From NCBI GenBank assembly GCA_035294855.1, contig DATGKD010000266.1:1-12588 (forward strand): a stretch of DNA of 12,588 nt, given 5' to 3'. The notes beneath the pieces were generated by a model. The model ran no database searches, was not told the origin of the DNA, and saw only the letters and a list, made by a program, of their open reading frames with translations. Source of the DNA: DATGKD01 sp035294855 (lineage in GTDB: Bacteria; Actinomycetota; Acidimicrobiia; Acidimicrobiales; UBA8190). Every line of letters begins with the position of its first letter. The stretch's first letter is position 1. This document shows positions 6,351-12,588 of this stretch, piece after piece. The translations under genes and the position numbers were made by a program.

Positions 6351-6358
6351 GCGCGCCG

Positions 6359-7267
6359 ATGGCCTCGTCGCTTTCCATTCCCGGGGGGACGCGCGCCCGG
6401 ACGGCGAGGATCGGCGCCTACGTGGCGCTCACCAAGCCGCGCATCGTCGAGCTCCTGCTGGTCACGACGCTGCCGACGATGTTCGTGGCCCACCGGGGAG
6501 TCCCGTCGGTCGGCCTCATGTTCGCCACGCTGGGCGGGGGCGCCCTCGCCGCTGGCGGTGCGAACGCGCTCAACATGGTGCTCGACCGGGACATCGACCG
6601 GGTCATGCGCCGCACCCGCAACCGGCCGCTCGTCACGGGCGAGATCACCCCGCGCGCCGCGTCGGTGTTCGCCGTCGTTCTCGAGGCCGTGGCATTCGTG
6701 GAGTTGTGGTGGGCGGTCAACCTGATCTCCGCCGTGCTGGCGCTGTCGGCGACCGCCTTCTACTTGCTCGTGTACACGCTGTGGCTCAAGCGGACCTCGA
6801 GCCAGAACATCGTCATCGGCGGCGCCGCCGGCGCCGTCCCCGTGCTCGTGGGGTGGACCGCGGTGACCGGCCGGCTGAGCTGGGCGCCCGTGGTGCTCTT
6901 CGCTGTGATCTTCATCTGGACCCCGCCGCACTTCTGGGCCCTCGCCATCAAATACCGCGAGGATTACGCCGCGGCCAACGTGCCCATGCTGCCGGTCGTG
7001 GCGAGCTTCAGCCGCACGGCGTCCCGCATCGTCGTGTACACCGTGCTGCTCGTGGCCGTGACCCTGCTGTTCAGCGCGGTCGGGCACATGGGCGCGCTCT
7101 ACCTGGCCGTCGCCATCGTCTTGGGCGTGCTCTTCCTGGTGTACGCGCTGCGCCTCCGGCGTGAGCAGACGCCGCGGGCGGCCATGGCCCTGTTCCGGTA
7201 CTCGATCACGTACCTGATGTTGCTGTTCTTCGCCATGGCCGGCGACGTCATCATTCGCTTTCATTGA
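6359..7267 (+). CDS. ctaB: Protoheme IX farnesyltransferase (heme O synthase) CtaB
   Basis: This 302-residue UbiA-superfamily membrane prenyltransferase adds a farnesyl group to heme B to form heme O, the substrate of CtaA encoded divergently beside it. YVALTKPRIVELLLVTT (21-37) is the family's first helix. The first aspartate-rich motif is NMVLDRDIDRVMRRTRNRP (72-90), with Asp76 and Asp80. The loop IKYREDYAAANVPMLPV (197-213) is the second conserved site. About nine hydrophobic helices are visible and the length is typical. ATG at 6359 is chosen over an upstream GTG at 6323 because the family core begins soon after it and because the -10-like box fits a leaderless start there. A thioredoxin-like gene follows 13 bases after the stop, probably on the same transcript. 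Confidence 0.97.
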   Translation: MASSLSIPGGTRARTARIGAYVALTKPRIVELLLVTTLPTMFVAHRGVPSVGLMFATLGGGALAAGGANALNMVLDRDIDRVMRRTRNRPLVTGEITPRAASVFAVVLEAVAFVELWWAVNLISAVLALSATAFYLLVYTLWLKRTSSQNIVIGGAAGAVPVLVGWTAVTGRLSWAPVVLFAVIFIWTPPHFWALAIKYREDYAAANVPMLPVVASFSRTASRIVVYTVLLVAVTLLFSAVGHMGALYLAVAIVLGVLFLVYALRLRREQTPRAAMALFRYSITYLMLLFFAMAGDVIIRFH

Positions 7268-7280
7268 CCGCGCTCGATTG

Positions 7281-7832
7281 ATGGGGCCGGCGGCCGTGCC
7301 CGTTCGCAGTCCCGCCCGCCGCCGGTGGTGGGCGCTGGCGGTCGGGGTGCTGGTCGGCGTCGGCCTGTGGTTCGGCCTCACCGTGGCCGAAGGCAGCGCC
7401 GGTCCCCGGGAGGCCGCGTCCTTTTCGTTGCCCCGCCTCGGTGGGGGCCCATCGGTGAGCCTTCCGGTGGCGCGCCGGGCGCACACGCCAGTCGTGCTGA
7501 CGTTCTTCGCCTCGTGGTGCACGCCCTGCCTGACCGAGTTGCCGATGGTGGCGGACGTCGCTCGCCACGAGCTGGCCACCGACGCGCGGGTGGCGTTCAT
7601 CGGGATCGACGGCAATGACGACCCATCCGCCGGTCTGGCGTTCGCGCGCACCAGCGGTGTGAGGTTCCCGGTGGGCTCCGACTACGAAAGCGTGGTGGCG
7701 CCGCGCTACCTGCTGGTTGGATACCCGGACACGGTGTTCGTCGACGCCACCGGACACGTTGCCGGGACGGTCCACGGACCGGTCTCCCGGAGCGTGCTCC
7801 AGGGGTGGCTCAGGCGGCTCACGGCCGCTTGA
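7281..7832 (+). CDS. Membrane-anchored TlpA/ResA-like thioredoxin
   Basis: This 183-residue protein has an N-terminal Arg-rich stretch and one hydrophobic helix (about 16-34), so the rest should face outside the membrane. The thioredoxin fold carries the redox motif in VVLTFFASWCTPCLTELP (71-88), with Cys80 and Cys83, and the cis-proline region VGYPDTVFVD (146-155, Pro149). An insert between them is typical of the TlpA/ResA/CcmG branch. Members reduce apocytochrome c cysteines, or copper-site cysteines of oxidase subunit II. The gene lies 13 bases after ctaB on the same strand, which favours a role in oxidase or cytochrome assembly, though this is inference. ATG at 7281 is taken; a TTG directly before it is possible. 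No Shine-Dalgarno is evident. Confidence 0.9.
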   Translation: MGPAAVPVRSPARRRWWALAVGVLVGVGLWFGLTVAEGSAGPREAASFSLPRLGGGPSVSLPVARRAHTPVVLTFFASWCTPCLTELPMVADVARHELATDARVAFIGIDGNDDPSAGLAFARTSGVRFPVGSDYESVVAPRYLLVGYPDTVFVDATGHVAGTVHGPVSRSVLQGWLRRLTAA

Positions 7833-7850
7833 GGCCCACAATCAGTCCAA

Positions 7851-7890
7851 GCAACACGGCTCGAGGCAACACGGCTCGAGGCAACACGGC
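7851..7890. repeat. 15-bp tandem repeat, 2.7 copies
   Basis: The unit GCAACACGGCTCGAG occurs at 7851-7865 and 7866-7880 without mismatch, then the first ten bases recur at 7881-7890. The array fills over half of the 75-bp spacer between the convergent ends of the thioredoxin and methyltransferase genes. Three units are too few and too close for CRISPR. It may mark replication slippage or contribute to transcript ends. Confidence 0.85.
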
Positions 7891-7907
7891 AGTCGAAGAC
7901 GACGCAG

Positions 7908-8639
7908 TCAGCCGGCGACCACCGCGAAGCGCGGCAAGTCACCGATCAACCGGTTGACGACGGGCAGCTCGAGGGTGGCGGCCCACTCGACATCCCGCAG
8001 CCGCACGAGACGTGGATGCGCCCAGCCCGCTTCGGCCATCAACTCGGCCACCACGCGCGGGTGCGTGCCCGAGCCGAGCGGCAGTTCGGCGCGCACGGAT
8101 GCCGGATAGGGGGCATGGTGGTCCGGGGGCGTGCGGCGCGCGCGAAGCAGCCAACCGCGACCCCGGTTGCGCAACGCCTCGAACGGGTCGACATCGCCCC
8201 ACAGCGACTCCACCGCCACCATGCGTCCGCCCGGCGCGGCGGCGCGCCACGCCCGCAACGCGCCCGACGGGTCCGGGAGGGTCCACAACAAATGCCGCTC
8301 CATGACGGCGTCGAACCCCGACGGGGGTTCTTCGGCCGGGCCCACAACTACCGACACGGCGAGTCCCTCGCGGCCGGCAGCCGCTTCGAGCTCGGCGAGC
8401 ATGTTGCTCGACAGGTCCAGGGCGGTGACGTCGTGGCCGAGACGCGCCGCGATCAGGCTCAGGAAACCCGTGCCTGCGCCGCAGTCGAGCACGCGCGCCG
8501 GCGGCGGCGGCAGGAGGCGCTCCAGCGCCGCCGTCCACGCCGCCTGCACCGCTGCGCTCCGGGGCCGGTGCCCGGGCGACCGGTCGTAGGTCGCAGCGTC
8601 GTCGTCCCAGAACTGCCGGATGTCGTCGAGCATCGCCAT
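7908..8639 (-). CDS. Class I SAM-dependent methyltransferase
   Basis: This is a 243-residue class I methyltransferase of the Methyltransf_11/25 type. Motif I is VLDCGAGTGFLS (50-61), the SAM-ribose acidic loop is ALDLS (73-77), and the post-II strand is FDAVMERHLLWTLPDP (109-124). A short leader WDDDAATYDR (11-20) is typical of small-molecule methyltransferases. The acceptor cannot be deduced. ATG at 8639 is chosen; an AGAAAG stretch 7 bases upstream is a weak ribosome site, and a second in-frame ATG lies two codons later. The gene is divergent from the SDR gene, with 74 bases between start codons, and convergent with the thioredoxin gene. A different 15-bp tandem repeat lies just outside each end of the gene. 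Confidence 0.9.
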   Translation of the reverse strand: MAMLDDIRQFWDDDAATYDRSPGHRPRSAAVQAAWTAALERLLPPPPARVLDCGAGTGFLSLIAARLGHDVTALDLSSNMLAELEAAAGREGLAVSVVVGPAEEPPSGFDAVMERHLLWTLPDPSGALRAWRAAAPGGRMVAVESLWGDVDPFEALRNRGRGWLLRARRTPPDHHAPYPASVRAELPLGSGTHPRVVAELMAEAGWAHPRLVRLRDVEWAATLELPVVNRLIGDLPRFAVVAG

Positions 8640-8655
8640 GGCAGTCTTTCTAGCC

Positions 8656-8691
8656 CTGGTCCCTCTGGCGCTGGTCCACCTGGCGCTGGTC
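8656..8691. repeat. 15-bp tandem repeat in a divergent promoter region
   Basis: CTGGTCCCTCTGGCG (8656-8670) is followed by CTGGTCCACCTGGCG (8671-8685), identical at 13 of 15 bases, then CTGGTC (8686-8691). The array fills about half of the spacer between the start codons of the methyltransferase and SDR genes. Repeated sites 15 bp apart could bind a regulator, though neither unit is palindromic. Confidence 0.8.
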
Positions 8692-8713
8692 ATCACGTAG
8701 CACGGGAGGCGCG

Positions 8714-9499
8714 ATGAAGGTGGAGGGTTCGAAGATCCTCGTCACGGGGGCGTCGTCGGGCATCGGCGCGGCGCTCGCCCGGCAGTTGGCGCGCCGCGGG
8801 GCCACGGTCGGTCTGGTCGCCCGACGAGAGGACCGGCTGGCCGAAGTCCTCGCCGACTGCCACATGGATAGCCCTGAGTCGCGGATGTGGGTCGCGGATC
8901 TGAGCGACGTCGAGTTGGCCGAGCGCGTGGCGGTGGGGGCGTGGGACGCCTTCGGGCACCTCGACTGCCTGGTGAACAACGCGGGGGTCCCGATGCGGCG
9001 CCACACCACGCGGCTCGACTACGCCACTCTGGAGTGGGTGATGCGCGTCAACTTCCTGGCGCCGGCGCGCATGATGATGGCTCTGTTGCCGAAGATGACG
9101 GCACGCGGTGAGGGGATGATCGTCAACGTGTCGAGCGTGGCGAGTCGTCTCGGCAACGCCAACGAGGCCGCGTACTCGGCAAGCAAGTTCGCATTGTGCG
9201 GGTGGAGCGAGGCCACCGCCGTCGACCTGTGGGACAGCGGGATCAAGATCCGGCTCGTCAACCCCGGTCCGATCGACACCGAGATCTGGGACCTGCCCGA
9301 CAACGACGATCCCCTGTATTCAGGGCCCAAGATCACAGCCGACGAGATGGCAGCCGGCATCGTTGCGGCGATCGAAGGAGACAGCTTCGAGCACTACGTG
9401 CCCGACATGCGGGGCATCGTCGAGTCGAAGACGGCGAACCCCGACCCGTTCATCGAGGGCATGGCCGCCATGTTGCGGGGTGCCGCCGACCGAGGATGA
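8714..9499 (+). CDS. Short-chain dehydrogenase/reductase (classical SDR)
   Basis: This 261-residue classical SDR has all expected motifs: the cofactor-binding TGASSGIG (11-18), NNAG (88-91), the catalytic Asn113 (RVNFLAP), the serine in NVSSVAS (Ser140/141) and YSASK with Tyr154 and Lys158, followed by NPGPIDTEI (183-191). Arg37/Arg38 just after the second strand (VARRED) suggest a preference for NADP(H). The substrate is unknown. A good Shine-Dalgarno, GGGAGG (8704-8709), lies four bases before the ATG and fixes the start. It diverges from the methyltransferase, so the two may share regulation. Its end faces the amidase gene 42 bases away. Confidence 0.94.
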   Translation: MKVEGSKILVTGASSGIGAALARQLARRGATVGLVARREDRLAEVLADCHMDSPESRMWVADLSDVELAERVAVGAWDAFGHLDCLVNNAGVPMRRHTTRLDYATLEWVMRVNFLAPARMMMALLPKMTARGEGMIVNVSSVASRLGNANEAAYSASKFALCGWSEATAVDLWDSGIKIRLVNPGPIDTEIWDLPDNDDPLYSGPKITADEMAAGIVAAIEGDSFEHYVPDMRGIVESKTANPDPFIEGMAAMLRGAADRG

Positions 9500-9511
9500 G
9501 GCTTCGAAGCC
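9500..9511. terminator. Palindrome between convergent genes
   Basis: GGCTTCGAAGCC is a perfect 12-bp palindrome directly after the SDR stop, in the 42-bp gap between the convergent SDR and amidase genes. It could form a small hairpin serving both directions. There is no T-run on either side, so the terminator call is tentative. Confidence 0.25.
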
Positions 9512-9541
9512 GCCTGGGTGGAGTCGCCTGATCCCGGCCGG

Positions 9542-11101
9542 TCAGGTGCGTTCGACCGCTTGCAGGAAATCGCTCACGCCCAGCGCGATGCCCTGACCCG
9601 CAAGCTGGCGCCACGACGCGCTCTCGGTCAGCGCGGCGTCGCCGGAGTTGCGCATGTTGGCGCACTCGATGAGCACCTTGGGGACCGTCGACAGGTTGAG
9701 CCCGCCCAGGTCCCGGCGCGGATCGATGCCGTCCTGGCCGGCATAGTTCGACGGCGGTTCGCCGGTGACCCCCTGGAAGGCGTCGCGCAGATCGCTCCCC
9801 AGCTGCGCTGAAGGGCCGACGATGGCGGTGTCGTCCGATATCGAGCTCACCACCGGCACCGGTGTGTCGACTGCGAATCCCACGCCTCCGGGCGGCCCGC
9901 CGTCGGCGTGGATCGAAACCGCCGCGGCCGCCCCGACGTCGTTCCCGATGGCGGCGCGCACGTTGACACACGGCCCGACGCTGTTGTCGTCCGGGCGGGT
10001 GAGCACGACGTGCGCGCCCTGCGCTTCGAGCGCGGCCTGGGCAGCCTGGGCAACGGCGAAGTTGAAGGCGTGCTCGGGATAGCCGGCGTCGGTGGCGGTC
10101 CCCGTCGTGTCGCACGGCTCGGTGAAGCCTCCGCCGTCGATCGGCTGGTTGACGACACCGGGATCGCCCGAATTGCCGCCGTCGTGACCGGGATCGAGCA
10201 CCACGGTGAGCCCCGCCAGCGGCGGGACGGCGACCGAACCTTGGAAGCGCGCGTCACCGAGCGCGTACAGGCCGCCGTCGGCACCCGCCAACCAGTACCC
10301 GCCGTCGTCGTCGGTGGGGGCCATGCCCACCACGCCGCGGTTCAGGACGAGCGAGCCCGTCGAGCCCTCGAAGGGCGCGCCGAAGGAGAACACCCCGCCG
10401 TCCGACGCCACGAGCCAGTACCCGCCGGTGGCGCGGTCGGGGGCCATGGCGACCACCGGACGATGCAGGGGTGTCCCGCCCATGGAACCGAGGTAGCGGG
10501 CGTCGCCGAAGGCGAACACCCCGCCGTCGGCGGCCACCAGCCAGTAGCCACCGTCGTCGGCGGTGGGAGCCATGCCCACCACGGGCGCGTTGAGGTGGAG
10601 GCTGCCCGTCGAGCCCTCGAAGGGCGCGCCGAAGGCGAAGACCCCGCCGTCCGATGCCACGAGCCAGTACCCCCCGGTGGCGGCGTCGGTGGCGATCCCC
10701 ACCACGGGCCTCTGGAGCGCGGTGCCGCCCATCGAACCGAGATAGGGCGCGTCGCCGAAGGCGAAGACCCCGCCGTCGGCGCCCACCAGCCGATAGCCCG
10801 CGTCGTCGGATGTCGCGGCGATGCCGGCGATCGGGGCGTTCAGATGGAGGCCGCCGGTCGACCCCTCGAACGGCGCGCCGAACGCGAACACGCCCCCGTC
10901 CGACGCCACGAGCCAGTAGCCACCGGTGGCGTCGTCGGCGTCGATGCCGCTGACGGGCTGGTCGCTCGCGGGCCGGGGTGCCGCGGCCAGAACCGCGCGC
11001 AACCTCGACGGATGGCTCGAGGCGGTCGTGAGCGCCGCGGCCACGGCGATGACGCCGACAACCAGGGACGAGAACCTCGCGAGACGGCCGGCGGCTCTCA
11101 C
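9542..11101 (-). CDS. Secreted N-acetylmuramoyl-L-alanine amidase (Amidase_3) with six N-terminal repeats
   Basis: The protein has 519 residues. A basic start and hydrophobic helix (about 10-26) act as signal peptide or anchor. Residues 52-290 hold six repeats of 41-42 residues built on GYWLVASDGGVFAFG. From about 298 to the end is an Amidase_3 zinc hydrolase, which cuts the amide between MurNAc and the stem peptide. Zinc ligands are His306 (LDPGHDGG), Glu343 (YPEHAFN) and His398 (VSIHADG); the catalytic Glu479 sits in VPKVLIECANM. All four are present, so it should be active. The GTG start overlaps the upstream stop as GTGA (11098-11101). The repeats may form a beta-propeller-like module binding wall or surface polymers; this is inference. 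Coupling to an ABC transporter and a SLOG protein suggests envelope remodelling or cell separation. Confidence 0.92.
   Translation of the reverse strand: MRAAGRLARFSSLVVGVIAVAAALTTASSHPSRLRAVLAAAPRPASDQPVSGIDADDATGGYWLVASDGGVFAFGAPFEGSTGGLHLNAPIAGIAATSDDAGYRLVGADGGVFAFGDAPYLGSMGGTALQRPVVGIATDAATGGYWLVASDGGVFAFGAPFEGSTGSLHLNAPVVGMAPTADDGGYWLVAADGGVFAFGDARYLGSMGGTPLHRPVVAMAPDRATGGYWLVASDGGVFSFGAPFEGSTGSLVLNRGVVGMAPTDDDGGYWLAGADGGLYALGDARFQGSVAVPPLAGLTVVLDPGHDGGNSGDPGVVNQPIDGGGFTEPCDTTGTATDAGYPEHAFNFAVAQAAQAALEAQGAHVVLTRPDDNSVGPCVNVRAAIGNDVGAAAAVSIHADGGPPGGVGFAVDTPVPVVSSISDDTAIVGPSAQLGSDLRDAFQGVTGEPPSNYAGQDGIDPRRDLGGLNLSTVPKVLIECANMRNSGDAALTESASWRQLAGQGIALGVSDFLQAVERT
10232..10948 (-). repeat. 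Alternating A/B repeat array inside the amidase gene
   Basis: Six units alternate in type. A units (41 residues, at 52-92, 135-175 and 218-258) read ATGGYWLVASDGGVFAFG then APFEGSTG. B units (42 residues, at 93-134 and 176-217, and a shortened one at 259-290) read DDxGYWLVxADGGVFAFG then DAxYLGSMGG. The A+B pair is 83 codons. The DNA word CGAGCCCTCG recurs exactly 249 bases apart (10361 and 10610), so whole pairs have been duplicated or homogenised. Confidence 0.92.
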
Positions 11102-11679
11102 CGGCGCGCCCCGCGGTGCCGGGGGCGCGCCTGCGCCAGGCCGAGCGCCAGGTGCGCCGCGTCCGCCGGGTCGTCGAGCCGAGTGACGGAGTCGTCGGGC
11201 GTGCCGCGGCGGGCGAGCTCCCACGTGCCCAGCCCGACCACGGGAATCCCCGCCTGCAGGGCCAGGGCGATCTCGGACAGCGTGCCGAACTCGCCGCCGA
11301 CCGCCACCAGCGCGTCCGCGGCCCGGACGACGAGCGCGTTGCGCGCCTCGCCCAGCCCGGTGGGCACGGCCACGTCGACGTGGTCGTTCGCGTCGGCGCG
11401 GTCGGAACCGGGCAGGATGCCGACGGTGAGCCCGCCCCCCGCCTTGGCACCCCGGCACGCCGCCTCCATGACGCCCCCGAGGCCGCCGCACACGACCACG
11501 GCACCGGATTCGGCGAGGGCCCGTCCCACCTGTTCGGCGAGCAACCGCTCGGTGGCGGTGGCGCGACCGGATCCCACCACCGCGACGTGCGGCCGGTCGA
11601 GCGGGCGGTCGGCCGGGCGCGCCTTCGACTGAGACCGCCGGTCGGATCCGGCGTCGCGGGCAGGAGGTGGCACCGTCAC
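11098..11679 (-). CDS. TIGR00725-type SLOG/LOG-fold protein
   Basis: This 193-residue protein has a Rossmann-like SLOG fold related to the LOG/'lysine decarboxylase' family. HVAVVGSGRAT (31-41) begins the fold. VVCGGLGGVMEAACRGAKAG (62-81) and TVGILPG (85-91) are typical of the TIGR00725 branch, and VGGEFGTLSEIALAL (127-141) replaces the PGGxGTxxE signature of cytokinin-activating LOG enzymes while keeping Gly, Thr and Glu. Nucleotide or phosphoribosyl binding is likely; a specific reaction is not established, and the old lysine decarboxylase label should not be trusted. The first 29 residues are Arg/Pro/Asp-rich and probably disordered, so a later start is possible. GTG at 11679 is taken because it overlaps the permease stop as GTGA (11676-11679). 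The gene is coupled on both sides, to the permease and to the amidase. Confidence 0.88.
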   Translation of the reverse strand: MTVPPPARDAGSDRRSQSKARPADRPLDRPHVAVVGSGRATATERLLAEQVGRALAESGAVVVCGGLGGVMEAACRGAKAGGGLTVGILPGSDRADANDHVDVAVPTGLGEARNALVVRAADALVAVGGEFGTLSEIALALQAGIPVVGLGTWELARRGTPDDSVTRLDDPADAAHLALGLAQARPRHRGARR

Positions 11680-12410
11680 TCCCACCGGAAGGTGAGCGAA
11701 GCGAGCGCCGGCGCGCCGAGCGCCCACGCCGCGAGGACCGCCCAGGCCCACACCGGCACGGCGGCAGCCGGTGTCAGCGCGCGGTGCAGGGCGTCGGCGA
11801 GGGCGGCCGCCGGGAGGGCCTTGGCCGCGCCCTGTAGCCAGCCGGGCAACTTGGACAACGGGGCGAGCATGCCGCTCGTCAGGAGCAGGAGCAGCCACAG
11901 GCCGTTGGCAGCGGCCAGGTTCACCTCGGCGCGCAGCACACCGGCGAGGAACAGCCCCAGCCCCCCGAACCCCGCGGTGGCGAGGAGCACCACCGCGATC
12001 GCCTCGCCCGCGCCGGCGGCGCTGGGTCGCCAACCCAGTCCGAATGCCACCGGCACGAGCACCGCCGCCTGCAGCACCTCCACGACCGCGATGGCGACGA
12101 GCTTGGCGCCCAGCAGAGACGGCCGGCCCAGTGGCGTGGCGCCCAGTCGCTTCAACACGCCGTAGCTGCGCTCGAACCCGGTGGCGATGGACAGGTTGAC
12201 CATCGCCGTCCCCATGACCGCGAGGGCGAGGATGCCGGGCGCCAGGAAGTCCACCGGATGCGACGTCCCCGTGGGGAGGAGGTGCACCTCGGAGAAGAAG
12301 GCGAGGAGTACGACCGGGATGCCGATGGTGAGGAGGAGCGACTCGCCCCGGCGCAACGTCATGCCCACCTCGGCCTCCGACTGGGCGCGCAGCGCGCGGA
12401 CGGTGCTCAC
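11676..12410 (-). CDS. ABC-2 type transporter permease
   Basis: This 244-residue integral membrane subunit has six hydrophobic helices (about 25-40, 56-75, 104-124, 137-159, 167-188, 218-240). FERSYGVLKRLGATPLGR (79-96) between helices two and three is the cytoplasmic segment characteristic of drug- and polysaccharide-exporting ABC-2 permeases. It should work with the ATPase encoded directly upstream to export an unknown compound. The GTG start at 12410 is well supported: GGAGG (12421-12417) lies six bases upstream, the best Shine-Dalgarno of this run, and the start overlaps the ATPase stop as GTGA (12407-12410). The next gene, the SLOG protein, is coupled in the same way. Confidence 0.93.
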   Translation of the reverse strand: MSTVRALRAQSEAEVGMTLRRGESLLLTIGIPVVLLAFFSEVHLLPTGTSHPVDFLAPGILALAVMGTAMVNLSIATGFERSYGVLKRLGATPLGRPSLLGAKLVAIAVVEVLQAAVLVPVAFGLGWRPSAAGAGEAIAVVLLATAGFGGLGLFLAGVLRAEVNLAAANGLWLLLLLTSGMLAPLSKLPGWLQGAAKALPAAALADALHRALTPAAAVPVWAWAVLAAWALGAPALASLTFRWE

Positions 12411-12588
12411 GCCCTTCCTCCACCGACGTGTGTGTCATCACCGGGGCCCGGCGCACCGGAGGCACTGTCCCCATCCTCTGTGGCGTCAATCGTGGCGCCT
12501 GCTGCCGCGGCCCCCGTCGTCGACTCCATGTAGACGTCCTCGAGCGAGCGACGGCCGGTGCGGAAGTCGCCCAGGGGGAGGTCGCGTT
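12407..12588 (-). CDS. ABC transporter ATP-binding protein, C-terminal end only
   Basis: Only the last 60 codons lie in the window; the 5' part runs off the right edge. The visible start, DLPLGDFRTGRRSLEDVYMEST, is the conserved C-terminal signature of DrrA-type ABC-2 ATPases (usually SLEDVYLxLT). A tail of about 40 residues follows, rich in Ala, Gly, Thr and Asp, and is probably flexible. Walker and signature motifs cannot be seen. The stop overlaps the permease start as GTGA, so the two subunits are translated in a coupled manner and presumably form one exporter. Confidence 0.88.
   Translation of the reverse strand, partial: RDLPLGDFRTGRRSLEDVYMESTTGAAAAGATIDATEDGDSASGAPGPGDDTHVGGGRA

Noticed and set aside
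6272..7651. Upstream extension of ctaA (total 792 residues)
   Set aside because: It runs antisense through ctaB and the thioredoxin gene and has shadow-like composition (His/Gly/Arg/Glu runs).
7851..7890. Possible CRISPR array
   Set aside because: The units are 15 bp, contiguous and without spacers; no cas gene is present.
9908..11632. Plus-strand open frame of 574 codons with internal repeats
   Set aside because: The repeats only mirror the amidase repeat array on the other strand; no family motif, and it covers two confident minus-strand genes.
1..12588. Mobile element, prophage or integration at the tRNA gene
   Set aside because: No integrase, transposase or duplicated tRNA 3' end is seen in the window, and the gene content and base composition look like the core chromosome.

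Overview
This is a GC-rich, gene-dense chromosomal window with ordinary bacterial gene order. It suggests an actinomycete, probably a member of the Acidimicrobiia. That placement is inference, based on the adjacent clpS and DUF2017-type genes, many GTG starts, genes with little or no Shine-Dalgarno signal, and a secreted protein built of GYWLVASDGGVFAFG repeats, which I associate with Acidimicrobiia. I see no phage, transposon, plasmid or CRISPR feature. No stretch over 300 bases lacks a gene.

Layout, left to right. (1) A tRNA-Glu(UUC) gene on the minus strand at 132-204, with short repeats beyond it. (2) A six-gene minus-strand run, transcribed from 6271 down to 244: ctaA (heme A synthase), clpS (N-degron adaptor), a DUF2017-type gene, a ThuA-like/Gfo-Idh-MocA fusion, a second Gfo-Idh-MocA oxidoreductase, and a peptidase S51-like protein fused to a cysteinyl-tRNA synthetase C-terminal domain. 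Every junction is a 4-nt stop/start overlap (ATGA or GTGA). (3) ctaB (heme O synthase) and a membrane-anchored TlpA/ResA-like thioredoxin run the other way from an 87-bp divergent promoter region. (4) A SAM-dependent methyltransferase (minus) and an SDR oxidoreductase (plus) diverge from a 74-bp spacer. A 15-bp tandem repeat lies beside each end of the methyltransferase gene. (5) A second coupled minus-strand run enters from the right edge: the tail of an ABC ATPase, an ABC-2 permease, a TIGR00725/SLOG-type protein and a secreted Amidase_3 cell-wall hydrolase with six repeats.

How the genes work together. CtaB and CtaA carry out the two successive steps from heme B to heme O to heme A for aa3-type oxidases. 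The thioredoxin-like protein may help oxidase or cytochrome assembly. ClpS and the DUF2017 protein belong to the Clp proteolysis neighbourhood, here coupled to ctaA. The two dehydrogenases and the S51/CysRS-tail protein look like an uncharacterised small-molecule module. The ABC transporter, SLOG protein and amidase probably form one envelope-related transcription unit.

The best leads are the S51/CysRS-tail fusion coupled to two Gfo/Idh enzymes, the alternating A/B repeat array on the amidase, and the back-to-back, apparently leaderless ctaA/ctaB promoters around a perfect inverted repeat.
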